Below are positions 25,987 through 32,552 of a DNA stretch of 32,823 bases, piece by piece. Source of the stretch: Cellulomonadaceae bacterium (GTDB lineage Bacteria > Actinomycetota > Actinomycetes > Actinomycetales > Cellulomonadaceae); NCBI GenBank assembly GCA_031256435.1, contig JAIRQO010000083.1:1-32823 (forward strand). Reading direction: 5' to 3'. The translations under genes were made by a program, and so were the position numbers. A model generated the notes under the pieces. That model searched no databases, was not told the origin of the DNA, and was given only the letters and a program-made list of their open reading frames with translations. Each line of letters begins with the position of its first letter. The stretch's first letter is position 1.

Positions 25987-25993
25987 TAGAGTA
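25987..25993. promoter_or_regulatory. Overlapping divergent -10 boxes (M20 / DUF3043)
   Basis: On the + strand TAGAGT (25987-25992) stands six bases before the DUF3043 GTG at 25999. On the minus strand TACTCT (25993-25988) stands six bases before the M20 GTG at 25981. The boxes share five base pairs, so polymerase can occupy only one direction at a time. Neither -35 region is convincing, and both would lie inside the other gene's coding sequence. Confidence 0.7.
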
Positions 25994-25998
25994 GGCCC

Positions 25999-26610
25999 GT
26001 GCCTTTCTGGAAGAAGACAAACGACTCACCTCAGACATCCGCCCCGGACCCTGCGGCGTCCGTTGACGCCCAGCCGTCCACCGCCAAGGGCCGCCCCACG
26101 CCCAAGCGTTCCGTGCAGGAGAAGGCGAACCGGCGTCCGTTAGTGCCCGACGATCGCCGCGCCGCGGCGAAGGCGGCCCGGGAATCGGACAAAGTCAAGC
26201 GCGCGCAGGCGTATGAGGGAATGCAACGCGGAGAAGAAAAGTATCTCCCCACGCGTGACAAGGGCCCGCAGCGGCGCTTTATTCGCGATTGGGTGGATGC
26301 GCGCTGGAACTTGGGCGAGTTCTTCCTTCCTGCGGTGTTCTTGATGTTTGCACTGCAGTTTGTGCTGGTGGCGGCCCAGAACCCCGCCGTGACCACCATG
26401 GTGGTGGGCTTGATGTACCTCATGGTGCTGGCGGCGATTATTGACTGCGTAATCCTGTGGGTTCAGTTGCGTAAGCGCCTGCGGGAGAAGTTTGGGGCGG
26501 ACCGGTTGGAGAAGGGCTTGCTGTGGTATTCGGTGATGCGCGCATTCCAGATGCGGCGCATGCGGATGCCTAAGCCCACCCAGGCAAAACACGGGGTGTG
26601 GCCTACCTAA
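25999..26610 (+). CDS. DUF3043 family membrane protein
   Basis: The 203-residue protein fits actinobacterial DUF3043: a disordered, Pro/Ala-rich N-terminus (about 10-40) with G-R-P-T-P-K-R, then a basic region ending in R-R-F-I-R-D-W-V-D-A-R-W-N-L-G-E. Two membrane helices follow (about 107-127 and 131-154), then a basic C-terminal segment. Function is unknown. Start is GTG 25999, decided by the -10 box six bases before it. Divergent from the M20 gene with only 17 bp between starts. Confidence 0.85.
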   Translation: MPFWKKTNDSPQTSAPDPAASVDAQPSTAKGRPTPKRSVQEKANRRPLVPDDRRAAAKAARESDKVKRAQAYEGMQRGEEKYLPTRDKGPQRRFIRDWVDARWNLGEFFLPAVFLMFALQFVLVAAQNPAVTTMVVGLMYLMVLAAIIDCVILWVQLRKRLREKFGADRLEKGLLWYSVMRAFQMRRMRMPKPTQAKHGVWPT

Positions 26611-26633
26611 CGCGCCCCGTTACGCGCACCGGG

Positions 26634-26639
26634 TACGAT
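26634..26639 (+). promoter_or_regulatory. -10 box of the aldo/keto reductase gene
   Basis: TACGAT, six bases before the ATG at 26646. It excludes the earlier in-frame start at 26598, which overlaps DUF3043. Confidence 0.6.
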
Positions 26640-26645
26640 GCCTCC

Positions 26646-27653
26646 ATGGTCAACTACAGATACCTGGGCAACAGCGGACTCAAGATTACTGAAATCACCT
26701 ACGGAAACTGGATCACTCACGGGTCCCAGGTAGAGAATGATGTAGCCACCGCCTGCGTGCGCGCAGCGCTGGACGCGGGCATCACGTCCTTTGACACGGC
26801 GGACGTGTACGCCGCTGGAAAGGCCGAAGAGGTGCTGGGCGCCGCGTTGAAGGGCGAGCGCCGTGAATCCCTGGAGGTGTTCACCAAAACCTATTGGCCC
26901 ATGCCTCCCGCTGGCGCTAATGACTGTGGGCTGTCCCGCAAGCACATCATGGAATCCATTAACGCGTCCTTGACGCGCCTGCAGATGGAGTATGTGGACC
27001 TGTATCAGGCACACCGGTATGACTATGAAACGCCGCTGGAGGAAACCATGCAGGCGTTTGCGGACGTGGTGCGCAGCGGCAAAGCACTCTACATTGGCGT
27101 GTCCGAATGGCCGGCAGACAAGATCCGTGAAGGCCACGCGCTGGCCAAGGAGTTGGGATTCCAGTTGATTTCCTCGCAGCCACAGTATTCCATGCTGTGG
27201 CGGGTCATTGAGGATGAGGTAGTTCCTACGTGCAAGGACTTGGGAATCAGCCAGATTGTGTGGTCACCCATGGCTCAAGGCGTGCTGTCCGGGAAATACC
27301 TTCCGGGTCAACCCGTGCCCGAGGGTAGCCGCGCTGCCGATCCCACGGGAAGCGCCTTCATTGGGCGCCTCATGGGTGATGACGTGCTGGCTGCGGTGCA
27401 GAACCTGAAACCCATCGCTGACGAGTTGAACCTGACCATGGCCCAGTTGGCTGTGGCCTGGGTGCTGCAAAATGACAACGTGGCTGCTGCACTGGTGGGC
27501 GCCTCCCGTCCCGAGCAGATCACCTCCAACGTTGAAGCCTCCGGCGTGACCATCCCGGACGCCCTGATGGCCAAGATCACAGACGTGCTGGCTGACGTAG
27601 CCGAGGTAGACCCCGCCAACGCAGGCAACTCCCCCACCGAACGACCCTGCTAA
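26646..27653 (+). CDS. Aldo/keto reductase, Kv-beta-like
   Basis: NADPH-dependent oxidoreductase of the AKR superfamily, close to the voltage-gated potassium channel beta-subunit/YghZ type. In 335 residues: Y-R-Y-L-G-N-S-G-L-K at the start, F-D-T-A-D-V-Y at about 48-54 (catalytic Asp and Tyr), a T-K-T-Y-W lysine segment, the L-Y-Q-A-H-R-Y-D region for the catalytic His, and S-R-P-E-Q-I-T-S-N-V near the C-terminus for NADP phosphate binding. Substrate unknown. A fragment about 82% identical to its 3' end appears 270 bp downstream, so a paralogue once stood there. Confidence 0.92.
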   Translation: MVNYRYLGNSGLKITEITYGNWITHGSQVENDVATACVRAALDAGITSFDTADVYAAGKAEEVLGAALKGERRESLEVFTKTYWPMPPAGANDCGLSRKHIMESINASLTRLQMEYVDLYQAHRYDYETPLEETMQAFADVVRSGKALYIGVSEWPADKIREGHALAKELGFQLISSQPQYSMLWRVIEDEVVPTCKDLGISQIVWSPMAQGVLSGKYLPGQPVPEGSRAADPTGSAFIGRLMGDDVLAAVQNLKPIADELNLTMAQLAVAWVLQNDNVAAALVGASRPEQITSNVEASGVTIPDALMAKITDVLADVAEVDPANAGNSPTERPC

Positions 27654-27722
27654 TCGGGCTAGTTGGCTGAGCTTCGCTTACCGGCCATGGTGTTTGCGTA
27701 CCGGCTCTGCTGATTGAACTTC
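27654..27722. other. Short gap between the reductase and the islet
   Basis: Sixty-nine bases with no gene. I see no clear hairpin terminator. Confidence 0.5.
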
Positions 27723-27828
27723 CGCGGTTTAGCCGTTGCAGGTGTCGAGGACGGGTGGGTATTTGTATTCGGCGGGACGGTAGCCCGTGCCTGCGGTGTG
27801 GCGGTTGACAAAACGTTGCCAGGAACCG
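27723..27828 (-). repeat. Left copy of 106-bp direct repeat (SBP gene 3' end)
   Basis: This is 103/106 identical, in the same orientation, to 30161-30266. It matches the last 33 codons or so of the GluB-like gene, including its stop, and translates as G-S-W-Q-R-F-V-N-R and onward to the same D-T-C-N-G end. One difference changes Glu to Lys. Similarity stops just beyond, at a shared GCCATCATG. It is a gene-end fragment, not a functional gene. Confidence 0.92.
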
Positions 27829-27837
27829 GGCGCCATC

Positions 27838-27886
27838 ATGGCCAAGGTCACGGAAGTGCTGGCTGACGGGTCCGAGGCAAACCTCG
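27838..27886 (+). pseudogene. Remnant of a second aldo/keto reductase 3' end
   Basis: Forty of 49 bases match 27567-27615 of the intact reductase gene in the same orientation. The frame gives M-A-K-V-T-E-V-L-A-D, against M-A-K-I-T-D-V-L-A-D in the intact protein. The match begins right at the point where similarity to the SBP gene ends. No more of this reductase is visible. Confidence 0.75.
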
Positions 27887-27933
27887 ACGACGACGGCGTC
27901 ATGAGCCTAAGAGATCTTTCGGTAGGGATTTGG

Positions 27934-28526
27934 TCAACGTTGCGGGCATTCAATCTGATGTTTTTCACCATTGACCTCAAAAGTACCCAGATCACCATCC
28001 CAGACAAGAGCCCATTGACCCGTGCCTATCACACTGCCCCGACGATTGTCCGTCCATCCAAATTCACTGGGAGCAGTCATGGTTCCATGAGGTGGTACGG
28101 AAATGCGCAGCCTTCCTACATCGATGTACCATTGAGTGTGTATCTCGGCAACTGCAAAGCAACCGCGAGAACTTGGGGGGTGCAGCACTGTAAACGGATG
28201 TATTGCCCGGTGGGACATCAATGGTAAGATCAGAAGGCCCAGGAGAGCGAGACTGATAGTAGCAACTGTCACTCTCCGCAAAATCTCAGGTGTTTTTTCT
28301 CCGTATTCGTGGGTTGTCTCTCGTGACGCTGAATAACCGTCGCAATTATCGCAAGAAATAGTAGTGCATAGAGAATGGATAACAAAACTATCATTGTCAG
28401 TGAAATGACATGAACCTCTCCATTGACTACTCGCGGTTTGCCCGTCACTAGTGCCACCACGATCATCACCACACACATTGCAGAAATAGCCAAAATAACT
28501 CGGGCATTGGAAACTCTACTAAGCAT
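27934..28526 (-). pseudogene. Frameshifted three-helix membrane protein (paralogue of next gene)
   Basis: Two frames together make one protein. The first (from ATG 28526, or a TTG at 28547) encodes two membrane helices and stops at 28269. The second continues from the same place in another frame through a third helix (about V-T-V-A-T-I-S-L-A-L-L-G) and an outer domain with G-C-F-A-V-A, W-A-L-V-W and I-E-C. The frames meet at a run of six A (28293-28298 on the minus strand); seven A would join them into 197 residues, close to the 204 of the intact neighbour. So either one base was lost or slippage at the run restores the frame. Function unknown. Confidence 0.72.
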
Positions 28527-28547
28527 AGCCGCACGTCCTACTAGCAA

Positions 28548-28645
28548 TCACGAATGGAACCCAGCACAAGTTTGTCAGGACCTGGGATTCTCTCCACCAT
28601 GGTGGAACTGATGAGCCCACAAAGGCAGAGAACTAGTATTCCGCC
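28548..28645. other. Spacer between the two paralogues
   Basis: Ninety-eight bases without a recognisable gene or regulatory element. Confidence 0.5.
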
Positions 28646-29260
28646 TCATCCAGTACATGTTATCGTTACAGTTTCCCCCGGAATTGATAAGACCGCCGAT
28701 TCCAGATGCCATACAAGTGTCCAGTTGCCCAATCTCATGCTTTCCGAACCGGCTTCACCGAAAGCAACCATCGGGACACGATTAAGTGCGATGCCGCTAG
28801 CACCACGCACGAAGAACACTGTTGTCTCCGGCGTAGGCCGTCCTAGTATGACATCTTGACTTGCAGCAACGATCAGACATCCGTCAGGCGACAAGGGCTC
28901 TAACGGAACGAAATCGTACTGCGAGACACTGAGCACAGAAATCAGCGCGATGGGGATCGACACAACAATAATCGCACTAGAAACCACAGCGATAACGGCT
29001 GACTTTAACGCACTTGGCTTGTTTTCGTTCGGGTTTCGCCCAAGCCAGAGTAGCCATACTGTGACGAGACAACAGTTCACAAGGATGACTGCTGTGAGCG
29101 AGATAGTGCCGGACGGAATGATGATGCTATCCCCAATCACAAGCGGAGTTTCAGTTATCGCTTGTTTGGCGGTAATAAGGGCCGTGAAACAGAATAAAGA
29201 CAGCCACCAAAGGACTCTCCTAGATCTCACGTTGGTGTATTTCGCGGGGGCCGAACACAT
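28646..29260 (-). CDS. Three-helix membrane protein with extracytoplasmic Cys-pair domain
   Basis: The 204-residue protein has three hydrophobic segments (about 15-33, 53-76 and 88-112), then an outer domain of about 90 residues. This domain starts P-D-G-C-L-I-V-A and ends W-T-L-V-W ... G-E-T-V-T-I-T-C, the two Cys probably forming a disulfide. The downstream frameshifted gene has the same layout and the same conserved end pattern (G-C, W-x-L-V-W, G-E, I-x-C), so they are paralogues. I recognise no family. ATG 29260 lies 10 bp after the stop of the 276-aa gene, implying one transcript. Tandem membrane paralogues behind a larger gene would suit immunity proteins, but this is inference. Confidence 0.7.
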   Translation of the reverse strand: MCSAPAKYTNVRSRRVLWWLSLFCFTALITAKQAITETPLVIGDSIIIPSGTISLTAVILVNCCLVTVWLLWLGRNPNENKPSALKSAVIAVVSSAIIVVSIPIALISVLSVSQYDFVPLEPLSPDGCLIVAASQDVILGRPTPETTVFFVRGASGIALNRVPMVAFGEAGSESMRLGNWTLVWHLESAVLSIPGETVTITCTG

Positions 29261-29270
29261 AAGTTAGCAC

Positions 29271-30101
29271 CTACGAGTGCGAGGGTGGGTTCGCGAGAAC
29301 TGCTGAAAATGCGCTAGCCATCACTGTGCCCTCGTCAACGGTCGGCAGACGGCTTGCACGAGCAGCCTTGAGGAATACTTCTTTGGTAAACGGAACATTG
29401 TCAAAGGGACCCCAATCAAGACCGTCGATGAGGTGCAGAAACGCTGCAATAACGTTCGAATCGGATCCATTGAAACGGACTTCATAGAACTGCGCGATTC
29501 TTTCACGAGAACTCACCGCGAGTCCAACCCTCATTTTGGTCGACAACTGTCCTGGTTCGGTTGAAATCAACCAGGCGTCGGCATCCGCAACCAGGTCAGC
29601 ATAATCGAACGCGTTATCTACTATGTCGAAGCCACCTATCCGACTGCTCATCCATTGGCCTAGATCGGCACCGTCGCCTAACTTTTCATATACGCCCCAC
29701 ATCGAGAGCAAATCCAGGGCCCAACCTCCGAGATCACCAATCCCGTACATATCAACAGTGTCAGGATTCCCCCACACAAGGTAACCAAGCGTGGACGCAG
29801 CGAAGTGTGCAACGTCCTGAAATCGAGGATTCACCAGGTCGAAGATACTGCCAATCTCATTCTCAAGGGCACGCTCGCAAACGGCCCGCGCCAGTGCAAA
29901 ATCTTCGGGAGTGGTCGGCTCTGGCGTGTATGCTTGCCACAACGCCGCTACCTCTGGTTTATATTTGTCACACCCAGTCCAATAACACGGCTTCCTCAGC
30001 CAGCCCAAGATAAACCGTGGGAATGAATCCGTACAACACAGCGGGAGTGTCTGTGACTTATGGAGTCGGCGGTAGTACCGGAGACGATGGCTCAAAGACA
30101 T
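29271..30101 (-). CDS. Islet protein of unknown function (276 aa)
   Basis: I chose ATG 30101 because TAAAGT lies seven bases before it, the same box and spacing as argC. The protein has no signal peptide or clear membrane helix. The first 50 residues are basic and Cys-rich (C-C, C-Y-W-T-G-C). The rest is acidic and mostly helical, with Y-G-I-G-D-L-G-G-W-A-L-D-L near 120-130 and F-D-Y-A-D-L-V-A-D-A-D-A-W-L around 167-180, a pair of Asp-rich segments that could be an active site. I do not recognise the family. It is first of the islet's three genes. An effector or toxin domain guarded by the downstream membrane proteins is one possibility; a cut-down larger protein is another. Confidence 0.6.
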   Translation of the reverse strand: MSLSHRLRYYRRLHKSQTLPLCCTDSFPRFILGWLRKPCYWTGCDKYKPEVAALWQAYTPEPTTPEDFALARAVCERALENEIGSIFDLVNPRFQDVAHFAASTLGYLVWGNPDTVDMYGIGDLGGWALDLLSMWGVYEKLGDGADLGQWMSSRIGGFDIVDNAFDYADLVADADAWLISTEPGQLSTKMRVGLAVSSRERIAQFYEVRFNGSDSNVIAAFLHLIDGLDWGPFDNVPFTKEVFLKAARASRLPTVDEGTVMASAFSAVLANPPSHS

Positions 30102-30108
30102 GTACAAC

Positions 30109-30114
30109 ACTTTA
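30109..30114 (-). promoter_or_regulatory. -10 box of the islet operon
   Basis: TAAAGT on the minus strand, seven bases before the ATG at 30101. It lies within the islet, about 45 bp from its right repeat, so the cargo carries its own promoter. Confidence 0.5.
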
Positions 30115-30160
30115 GGCCCCTGCCGCCATAGATCGGCACTGTTTTCTTTGTAGGTAGTGG

Positions 30161-30266
30161 CGCGGTTTAGCCGTTGCAGGTGTCGAGGACGGGTGGGTAT
30201 TCGTATTCGGCGGGACGGTAGCCTGTGCCTGCGGTGTGGCGGTTGACAAATCGTTGCCAGGAACCG
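30161..30266 (-). repeat. Right copy of 106-bp direct repeat
   Basis: This copy is the true 3' end of the GluB-like gene (stop at 30167-30169) plus six bases beyond it. It pairs with 27723-27828 at 103/106 identity. Confidence 0.92.
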
Positions 30267-31144
30267 TCTGCCATCATGTCATCAAGGCCGCTGTTGATAG
30301 CCTCGCACAACTCCTGCTTACCCTTGGGAATAGCAATTCCCAAACGCTCAATGTGGTAGTGGGATTTCAGAAGGCGCAGTTTCCCGAAGTACTGATCGGC
30401 AGCAGCAAGCCCGGCCAGCGTGATGTCCGGCGCGGCCACGGCGTCCACCACACCGGTAATCGTGGCATCCGCGCACTTGAGATAACTGTCCATGGTCACA
30501 ATGTTCAACTGATCGCCAAAGGTCTCGGTGAGGCGGAGCAGTGCGTTCGAGTTCTCCATGGTGCAGATGGTGTGCCCGGGGAACGTGGCCAGGCCCGTGA
30601 TGGTCACATCATCGGCGCGGACCAGGAGATCCTCTCCGGACACAATGTACGGTCCAGCAAAGTCCATGCTCTCGCGCAGTTTGTCAGAGATGGCCACCGT
30701 GGCAACAATGAAATCCACCTTGTTCTCGGTGATGTAGGGAACGCGGTTCTTGGGGTCCGTGCGCACCCACTCAATCTCGGACGGAGCGTAGCCGAGTTTC
30801 CAGGCAATGTATGCCGCTACGTCAACGTCAAATCCTGACGGCCGCCCATCGGCACCCATGAGCCCCACCCCGGGGCGGTCAAAGAAGATGCCGATGCGCA
30901 GTTTCTGGATGGGGGTCTCCCCCATGGCGTCATCGGTAGGCGCCAGTTTTTGATCGTTTGACGGGGCAAACCCCGTGTTCTGATCGCCTGCGTCAGTCAG
31001 AACCTCGGTGGGTTGTTTCTCCGACGACGATGGTGGCGGAGAGTGATTCTCGGAGGCATTGTCTGCCGAGCAACCCGAGATCAGCAGGGGAATCACCAAG
31101 GACACAGCAATGAGTACTGAAGAAACTCGTTGACGGCGAATCAT
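30167..31144 (-). CDS. GluB-like amino-acid-binding lipoprotein (orphan)
   Basis: Solute-binding protein of ABC uptake family 3, closest in pattern to glutamate-binding GluB. The 325-residue protein has a lipoprotein signal with L-L-I-S-G-C (Cys about 25), a Ser/Pro-rich linker to about residue 75, then the binding lobes: I-G-I-F-F-D-R-P-G-V-G-L, S-G-F-D-V-D-V-A, and the Y-F-G-K region. It ends in a Y-R-P-A-E-Y tail. Start ATG 31144 has AGAGGAA eight bases upstream; the longer frame has no support. No permease or ATPase gene is adjacent, so it must work with a transporter elsewhere. Its 3' end is duplicated at 27723-27828. Confidence 0.88.
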   Translation of the reverse strand: MIRRQRVSSVLIAVSLVIPLLISGCSADNASENHSPPPSSSEKQPTEVLTDAGDQNTGFAPSNDQKLAPTDDAMGETPIQKLRIGIFFDRPGVGLMGADGRPSGFDVDVAAYIAWKLGYAPSEIEWVRTDPKNRVPYITENKVDFIVATVAISDKLRESMDFAGPYIVSGEDLLVRADDVTITGLATFPGHTICTMENSNALLRLTETFGDQLNIVTMDSYLKCADATITGVVDAVAAPDITLAGLAAADQYFGKLRLLKSHYHIERLGIAIPKGKQELCEAINSGLDDMMADGSWQRFVNRHTAGTGYRPAEYEYPPVLDTCNG

Positions 31145-31430
31145 GATTGTTCCTCTGTTCACGGTGTTCACCAGACCAAAACACCAGTCTAATGAGATGC
31201 GAGTGCGCCTCATCACGCGGGAGCAGTAACGGCGCCAACGTCGCTGACGAATAGGAGACCTCAGGCCGCCTACGTCGTGAACCACGGTGACGGATCGTGT
31301 ACGTCACCCGGATTAAGAATACGCTGAATCGAAAGGTTTCGAAACCCTGCATTCTTCAGGTTGTCCCAGATTGCGCCGCCGTGGCTCGCGTTGATTGTTG
31401 CGCATCAGCCAGCCGCGTCAGCCAGCAGCG
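31145..31430. other. Intergenic region upstream of the binding protein
   Basis: No gene in 286 bp. Near the start of the binding-protein gene an inverted repeat GGTGTT/AACACC with an 11-nt loop (about 31159-31181) could be an operator, with a TAGACT -10-like box next to it (about 31182-31192). The far end carries a 13-bp repeat tract running out of pyrD. Confidence 0.5.
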
Positions 31431-31453
31431 TTATCCCACCGCGTCAGCCACTA
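31402..31453. repeat. Four 13-bp degenerate repeats across the pyrD stop
   Basis: Units at 31402-14, 15-27, 28-40 and 41-53 share a GC(G/A)T(C)A(G)CC(A) pattern. Two of them flank the pyrD TAA. The period is not a multiple of three, as would be tolerated outside coding sequence. Confidence 0.65.
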
Positions 31454-32483
31454 ATGCCGTGTTGATTCGACGAGGCCACAGGGGGCCTACGTACACAAAT
31501 CCGGTGTAACCCTGGACCAGGTTTGCTCCGGCACGGAGGTACTCGCGTGCATCGTCGGGCTGCTGGATTCCACCGCAGCCGATGATGGTGGCGTCCTCCC
31601 CCAGGTGACGCCGAAGCCTCTCCACCACCTCAAGGCCGCGCGCCTTCAGCGGCGGTCCGGAAAGACCGCCCGGGCCAAGATCATGGTTGATGGACGTGTT
31701 GACTGCCACCACTCCATCCACACCCAGGTCCGTCACCAGGGCGGCGATGGCATCAATATCGTCGTCGGACAAATCAGGGGCAACCTTGACGAGCAACGGC
31801 ACACGGGCACCGCCCACCTCCGCCTGGGCGGCATCGGCGGCCGAACGCGTGGCTTCCAGGATGGGCCGCAGTGATTCCACGGATTGCAAATCACGCAATC
31901 CTGGCGTGTTCGGTGAGGAGACATTCACCACCAGGTAATCGGCATAGGGCGTGAGTACCGTGGCCGCCAGCGCGTAATCGGCGGCAGCGCTTTCCGGGGG
32001 CGTCACCCGGTTCTTCCCAATGTTCACCCCCACCACTACGGCGCGTCCCGCCGCGGTGGACCGAAGCCTGCGTAACTGGGCGGCAGCGGCGTGGGCACCC
32101 TGGTTATTGAAGCCCATGGCGTTGCGCAGGGAATCCATCTCCACCTCGCGCCACATGCGCGGCGCCGGGTTGCCGTCCTGGGCGCGCGGGGTCACCGTGC
32201 CGATTTCAATGTGCCCAAAGCCGAGCATCCACAATCCGTGCACGGCGGCGGCGTCCTTGTCAAAGCCGCCCGCCAACCCAAACGGAGCCGGGAAGGTGAT
32301 CCCCATGGTGCGCACGCTTCCCGGACCACCAGCCTTGCGGCCTAAGTAAGGCGCCAATGCCCCTTGGATGACGTCCCGGAGTACGGGGATTTTGCCCACG
32401 ATGCTCAAACCCGTGTAGACCAGGTGATGAGCGGCCTCGGGGTCCATGCGGCGGAAAAAAGTGTTGAAGAACCAGCGATACAC
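31431..32483 (-). CDS. pyrD: Dihydroorotate dehydrogenase (quinone), class 2
   Basis: PyrD oxidises dihydroorotate to orotate in pyrimidine synthesis, passing electrons to membrane quinones. The 350-residue protein starts with an amphipathic helix of class 2 enzymes, then F-G-L-A-G-G-F-D-K-D, F-G-H-I-E-I-G-T-V-T, N-x-M-G-F-N-N, and V-V-N-V-S-S-P-N-T-P-G-L-R with the catalytic Ser. The C-terminus has G-C-G-G-I and Q-G-Y-T-G-F for FMN. I chose GTG 32483: it gives the family's M-Y-R N-terminus and lies seven bases after TACTAT. The ATG nine bases upstream would overlap this -10 box. Confidence 0.94.
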   Translation of the reverse strand: MYRWFFNTFFRRMDPEAAHHLVYTGLSIVGKIPVLRDVIQGALAPYLGRKAGGPGSVRTMGITFPAPFGLAGGFDKDAAAVHGLWMLGFGHIEIGTVTPRAQDGNPAPRMWREVEMDSLRNAMGFNNQGAHAAAAQLRRLRSTAAGRAVVVGVNIGKNRVTPPESAAADYALAATVLTPYADYLVVNVSSPNTPGLRDLQSVESLRPILEATRSAADAAQAEVGGARVPLLVKVAPDLSDDDIDAIAALVTDLGVDGVVAVNTSINHDLGPGGLSGPPLKARGLEVVERLRRHLGEDATIIGCGGIQQPDDAREYLRAGANLVQGYTGFVYVGPLWPRRINTALVADAVG

Positions 32484-32490
32484 GGCGCAC

Positions 32491-32496
32491 ATAGTA
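32491..32496 (-). promoter_or_regulatory. -10 box of pyrD
   Basis: TACTAT on the minus strand, seven bases before the GTG at 32483. It decides the start. The divergent pepA box is 43 bp away. Confidence 0.65.
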
Positions 32497-32539
32497 ATCG
32501 GTGCCGCGCCTAAGGCCGATTCATCGGCGCAATCTTCGC

Positions 32540-32545
32540 TAGGGT
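32540..32545 (+). promoter_or_regulatory. -10 box of pepA
   Basis: TAGGGT, seven bases before the GTG at 32553. Confidence 0.6.
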
Positions 32546-32552
32546 CAGTTCC

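Larger units (their letters stand above)
27829..30160. mobile_element. AT-richer islet between 106-bp direct repeats
   Basis: About 2.3 kb with visibly lower GC and different codon use than the flanking genes. It is bounded by direct repeats of the SBP gene end. It carries three minus-strand genes and no integrase, transposase or IS ends. It is therefore called an islet of foreign or long-diverged origin, not a proven mobile element. Confidence 0.6.

Noticed and set aside
27729-28007. 92-codon minus-strand frame ending in the SBP tail
   Set aside because: The N-terminal half is antisense to the reductase remnant and out of frame with the membrane gene. It is a chance fusion onto a duplicated gene end, without a promoter or ribosome site.
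27787-28227. 146-codon + strand frame at the left edge of the islet
   Set aside because: Only the stretch from the reductase remnant is meaningful; the rest is antisense to the SBP fragment and to the frameshifted membrane gene.
28293-28298. Programmed -1 ribosomal frameshift at the A6 run
   Set aside because: The codons in the first frame (GAG AAA AAA CAC) would give a first-position mismatch after slipping, and no strong downstream structure is obvious. A base loss or transcriptional slippage is more likely.
29950-30101. Alternative TTG start at 29942 for the islet protein, leaving the Cys-rich N-terminus uncoded
   Set aside because: An AGAGGT-like site precedes it, but the ATG at 30101 has a well-placed -10 box; the later start cannot be excluded.
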